A stretch of DNA of 8,190 nucleotides from Atopobium sp. UBA6362 (GTDB lineage Bacteria; Actinomycetota; Coriobacteriia; Coriobacteriales; Atopobiaceae): positions 1 to 8,190 of the forward strand of contig DJRK01000127.1 in NCBI GenBank assembly GCA_002440065.1, written 5' to 3'. Below are positions 6,603-8,190 of this stretch, piece by piece. Made by a program: the position numbers and the translations under genes. The notes beneath the pieces were generated by a model. The model searched no databases. It worked only from the letters and a program-made list of their open reading frames with translations, and had not been told where the DNA came from. Every line of letters starts with the position of its first letter. The first letter of the stretch is position 1.

Positions 6603-6635
6603 GCGGCGAGAAGCACGTGCTTCTCGCCGCTTTTT
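6603..6635 (+). terminator. Strong Rho-independent terminator after the transporter operon
   Basis: GCGGCGAGAAGCAC (6603-6616) is followed directly by its perfect complement (6617-6630), a 28-bp perfect palindrome centred on CACGTG, then five T residues at 6631-6635. The real RNA loop would be about four bases. It lies 34 nt after the permease stop. The opposite side has no T-run on the other strand, so it acts rightward. A smaller dyad, GGTCC-GT-GGACC (6570-6581), sits between the stop codon and the terminator. Confidence 0.92.
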
Positions 6636-6649
6636 CGCTCGACGGGAAC

Positions 6650-6686
6650 TTGTATATGTACGAGTAGTATACTCACAAGTATACAA
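6650..6686. promoter_or_regulatory. AT-rich 37-nt interrupted dyad in the promoter region of the DUF234 ATPase gene
   Basis: Two nested inverted repeats share one centre at 6668: outer TTGTATA (6650-6656) with TATACAA (6680-6686), and inner GAGTA (6662-6666) with TACTC (6670-6674). In all, 13 of 18 symmetric positions pair. GTATAC occurs twice 12 nt apart (6667 and 6679), and TATACT (6668-6673) could be a -10 box, though no well-spaced -35 is seen. The dyad ends eight bases before the Shine-Dalgarno sequence, which suits a repressor operator or a leader hairpin affecting translation. Confidence 0.5.
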
Positions 6687-6707
6687 ACAGCTGCAGAGGA
6701 GAAGCGC

Positions 6708-8150
6708 ATGTTCGTCGGTCGTGAGCGGGAGTTGGCGGAACTCGAGCGCCTGTATGCAAAGGGCGGCTTCCAGATGGTCGTGCTCTATGGGCGCCGCCGC
6801 GTGGGGAAGACGACCCTTGCCCTCGAATTTGCCAAAGACAAGCCGCTGCTCTTCTTTACGGCCAAGCTGCAGAGCGATCCGCTGAACCTCGCCGAGTTGT
6901 CTAGGCAGGTCAACGCTTTTTTTGGGAACCCCGCTGCAACCCCCTCGTTTCGCACCTGGGACGATGCCTTCGCGTATCTTGCGCAGAGGGCCGGGGATTC
7001 TCGGATCGTGTTCATGTTCGACGAGTTCCCCTTTGCCGCAAAGATGAACCAGGCTCTTGTCTCCACGCTTCAAATCGCTGTCGACAGGACCCTTGCGGGA
7101 TCGAATATCTTCTTGATCGTCACGGGGAGTAACCAAGGCTTTATGGAGGAGCAAGTTCTCGGTCGCTCGCCGATTCGGGGCGGCGCGGAGGCCCTTGGCG
7201 AGAAGAACCCCCTCTTTGGGCGCCGAACCGGCCAAATACACCTGGGGCCCTTTAACTATCGCGATGCCGCCTCGATGCTCTCGCGGCTTGAGCCCCAAGA
7301 GCTCGTGGAGTATTACGCGTGCTTTGGCGGGACGCCTTATTACCTCTCTCAACTGGATTCGAGCGAATCCCTTGCCCAGAACATCTGCAGGCTGTATTTC
7401 CAGAAAGAGGGAATGCTTTACGAGGAGCCGATGATGCTCCTGCGCCAAGAACTGCGGGAGCCGGCGCTCTACAACTCGATTCTCTCGGCGATTGCGGCGG
7501 GCGCGAACACTCCCGCCCATATCGCCGATAGGATCGGCTCCGACCGGACTACGGTTGGCAAGTACCTCGCGACCTTGGTAGGCATGCACCTCATCAGGAG
7601 ATCGGTACCGTTTGGGGAAACCTCCCGAACGTCTCGCAAAGGTATATATGCCATAGCCGACCCCTGCTTTGCCTTCTGGTACAGGTTCGTTGAGCCCAAC
7701 ATCGACAACGTCGAGCGGGGCGCGGGGGACCTCGCGGCCATGAGGGTGGTGGGGAAGGAGCCTCTCTCCACGTATGAGGGGCATTGGTTCGAGGAGATCT
7801 GCATCGAGCGGGTGATCGACATGGCGAGACGGGGAGAGCTGCCTTTTGGCCCGTTCCAGTTTGGGAACTGGTGGGGGACGAACCCGGCCCTGAGAGAGCG
7901 GGACGACGTCGACGTCGTCGCTGCGAGCCCCGATACCCGCGAAATCCTTTTGGGGGAGTGCAAGTGGCGCGAATCGTTCAATGAGTCGGCGGCCATCGAG
8001 AAGCTCGGGCTTCGCTCGCGGATATTCGAGAAGGACTATGACAAGTTCTACTACGCTCTCTTTACGAAGCATCCCCTGTCCGATGCGACGAGGAGCAGGC
8101 ATGCCGAGGATGGCTTTCTCTTCATGGATGTTGCGGGACTGTATGCCTAG
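6708..8150 (+). CDS. AAA-type ATPase (ATPase_2 family) with winged helix and C-terminal DUF234 PD-(D/E)XK-like domain
   Basis: The 480-aa product opens with the family hallmark MFVGRERELAELERLY. P-loop ATPase: Walker A GRRRVGKTT 28-36, Walker B VFMFDE with D105/E106, sensor-1-like LIVTGSN 136-142. The motif FGGTPYYL at 207-214 is typical of these archaeal-type ATPases. A winged helix-turn-helix follows at about 253-300 (TPAHIADRIGSDRTTVGKYL). The C-terminal DUF234 domain (about 315-480) has residues fitting a PD-(D/E)XK nuclease core: E362/E363 in the first helix, D402 in DDVDVVA, and E417-x-K419 in LLGECKW. The family is common in archaea and anaerobic bacteria and its function is unresolved; nuclease activity is inference from fold and motif. 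No membrane segments are seen. The ATG has AGAGGAG at 6695-6701. Codon use is looser than in neighbouring genes, with more T-ending codons, and it follows a strong terminator, which suggests acquisition. All three motif sets look intact. Confidence 0.9.
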   Translation: MFVGRERELAELERLYAKGGFQMVVLYGRRRVGKTTLALEFAKDKPLLFFTAKLQSDPLNLAELSRQVNAFFGNPAATPSFRTWDDAFAYLAQRAGDSRIVFMFDEFPFAAKMNQALVSTLQIAVDRTLAGSNIFLIVTGSNQGFMEEQVLGRSPIRGGAEALGEKNPLFGRRTGQIHLGPFNYRDAASMLSRLEPQELVEYYACFGGTPYYLSQLDSSESLAQNICRLYFQKEGMLYEEPMMLLRQELREPALYNSILSAIAAGANTPAHIADRIGSDRTTVGKYLATLVGMHLIRRSVPFGETSRTSRKGIYAIADPCFAFWYRFVEPNIDNVERGAGDLAAMRVVGKEPLSTYEGHWFEEICIERVIDMARRGELPFGPFQFGNWWGTNPALRERDDVDVVAASPDTREILLGECKWRESFNESAAIEKLGLRSRIFEKDYDKFYYALFTKHPLSDATRSRHAEDGFLFMDVAGLYA

Positions 8151-8168
8151 GCGAGGGCGTCGGTGCCG

Positions 8169-8174
8169 TAGAAT
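8169..8174 (+). promoter_or_regulatory. Possible -10 box (TAGAAT) for a gene beyond the right edge
   Basis: TAGAAT in the last 22 bases repeats the box seen at 4026. The 40 nt after the DUF234 stop hold no hairpin terminator and no coding start that can be supported. Very tentative, since nothing downstream is visible. Confidence 0.25.
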
Positions 8175-8190
8175 CGTGTGGGAATGAGCC

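Noticed and set aside
6453..6707. 85-residue upstream extension of the DUF234 frame
   Set aside because: It would cross the permease end, the terminator and the dyad; MFVGRE is the normal family N-terminus and has a strong ribosome binding site.
6486..8102. Long minus-strand open frame (538 codons) opposite the DUF234 gene
   Set aside because: Shadow of an intact gene with three recognisable motif sets on the plus strand; no domain or ribosome binding site supports it. The same applies to the 645-codon minus frame opposite the permease (4772-6709).

Overview
The window is about 8.2 kb of mostly high-GC bacterial chromosome. Hand counts give about 73% GC at 2041-2100 inside the ABC-F gene, about 60% at 6841-6900 inside the last gene, and about 45% at 361-420 between genes. 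The strong preference for C/G-ending codons, GTG as well as ATG starts, clear Shine-Dalgarno sites and the gene content point to a high-GC Gram-positive. A gut or oral anaerobe of the Coriobacteriia (Olsenella, Collinsella or Atopobium type) is my best guess. That is an inference from gene style; no marker gene here proves it.

Layout. 1-342 (minus): N-terminal part of a TetR-family repressor running off the left edge. 343-485: AT-richer gap with small dyads. 486-1073 (minus): small HAD-superfamily phosphatase resembling YihX. 1074-1218: divergent gap holding a 54-nt centrally symmetric palindrome that looks like a dispersed repeat. 1219-2898 (plus): ABC-F translation factor EttA. 2951-2994: intrinsic terminator, 43 nt ahead of the next start codon. 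3038-4003 (plus): lactate/malate-type dehydrogenase with an Arg at the substrate-specificity position. 4060-4833 and 4835-6568 (plus): ABC ATPase and large ABC-2-type permease with 1 nt between them, forming one transporter. 6603-6635: strong terminator. 6650-6686: dyad in the next promoter region. 6708-8150 (plus): AAA ATPase with a winged helix and a DUF234 (PD-(D/E)XK-like) C-terminal domain. 8169-8174: possible -10 box for a gene beyond the right edge.

How the genes relate. Most are independent housekeeping units: translation control (EttA), NADH-linked 2-oxoacid reduction, and an exporter of unknown substrate. No terminator is visible between the dehydrogenase and the transporter genes, so some read-through is possible. 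The DUF234 gene follows a strong terminator, has a distinct AT-rich dyad upstream and has relaxed codon use, which suggests a separately acquired unit. I see no clear new multi-gene system. The best leads are the LDH/MDH hybrid active site, the 54-nt palindrome, the ATPase-nuclease gene with its dyad, and the terminator in the dehydrogenase leader.
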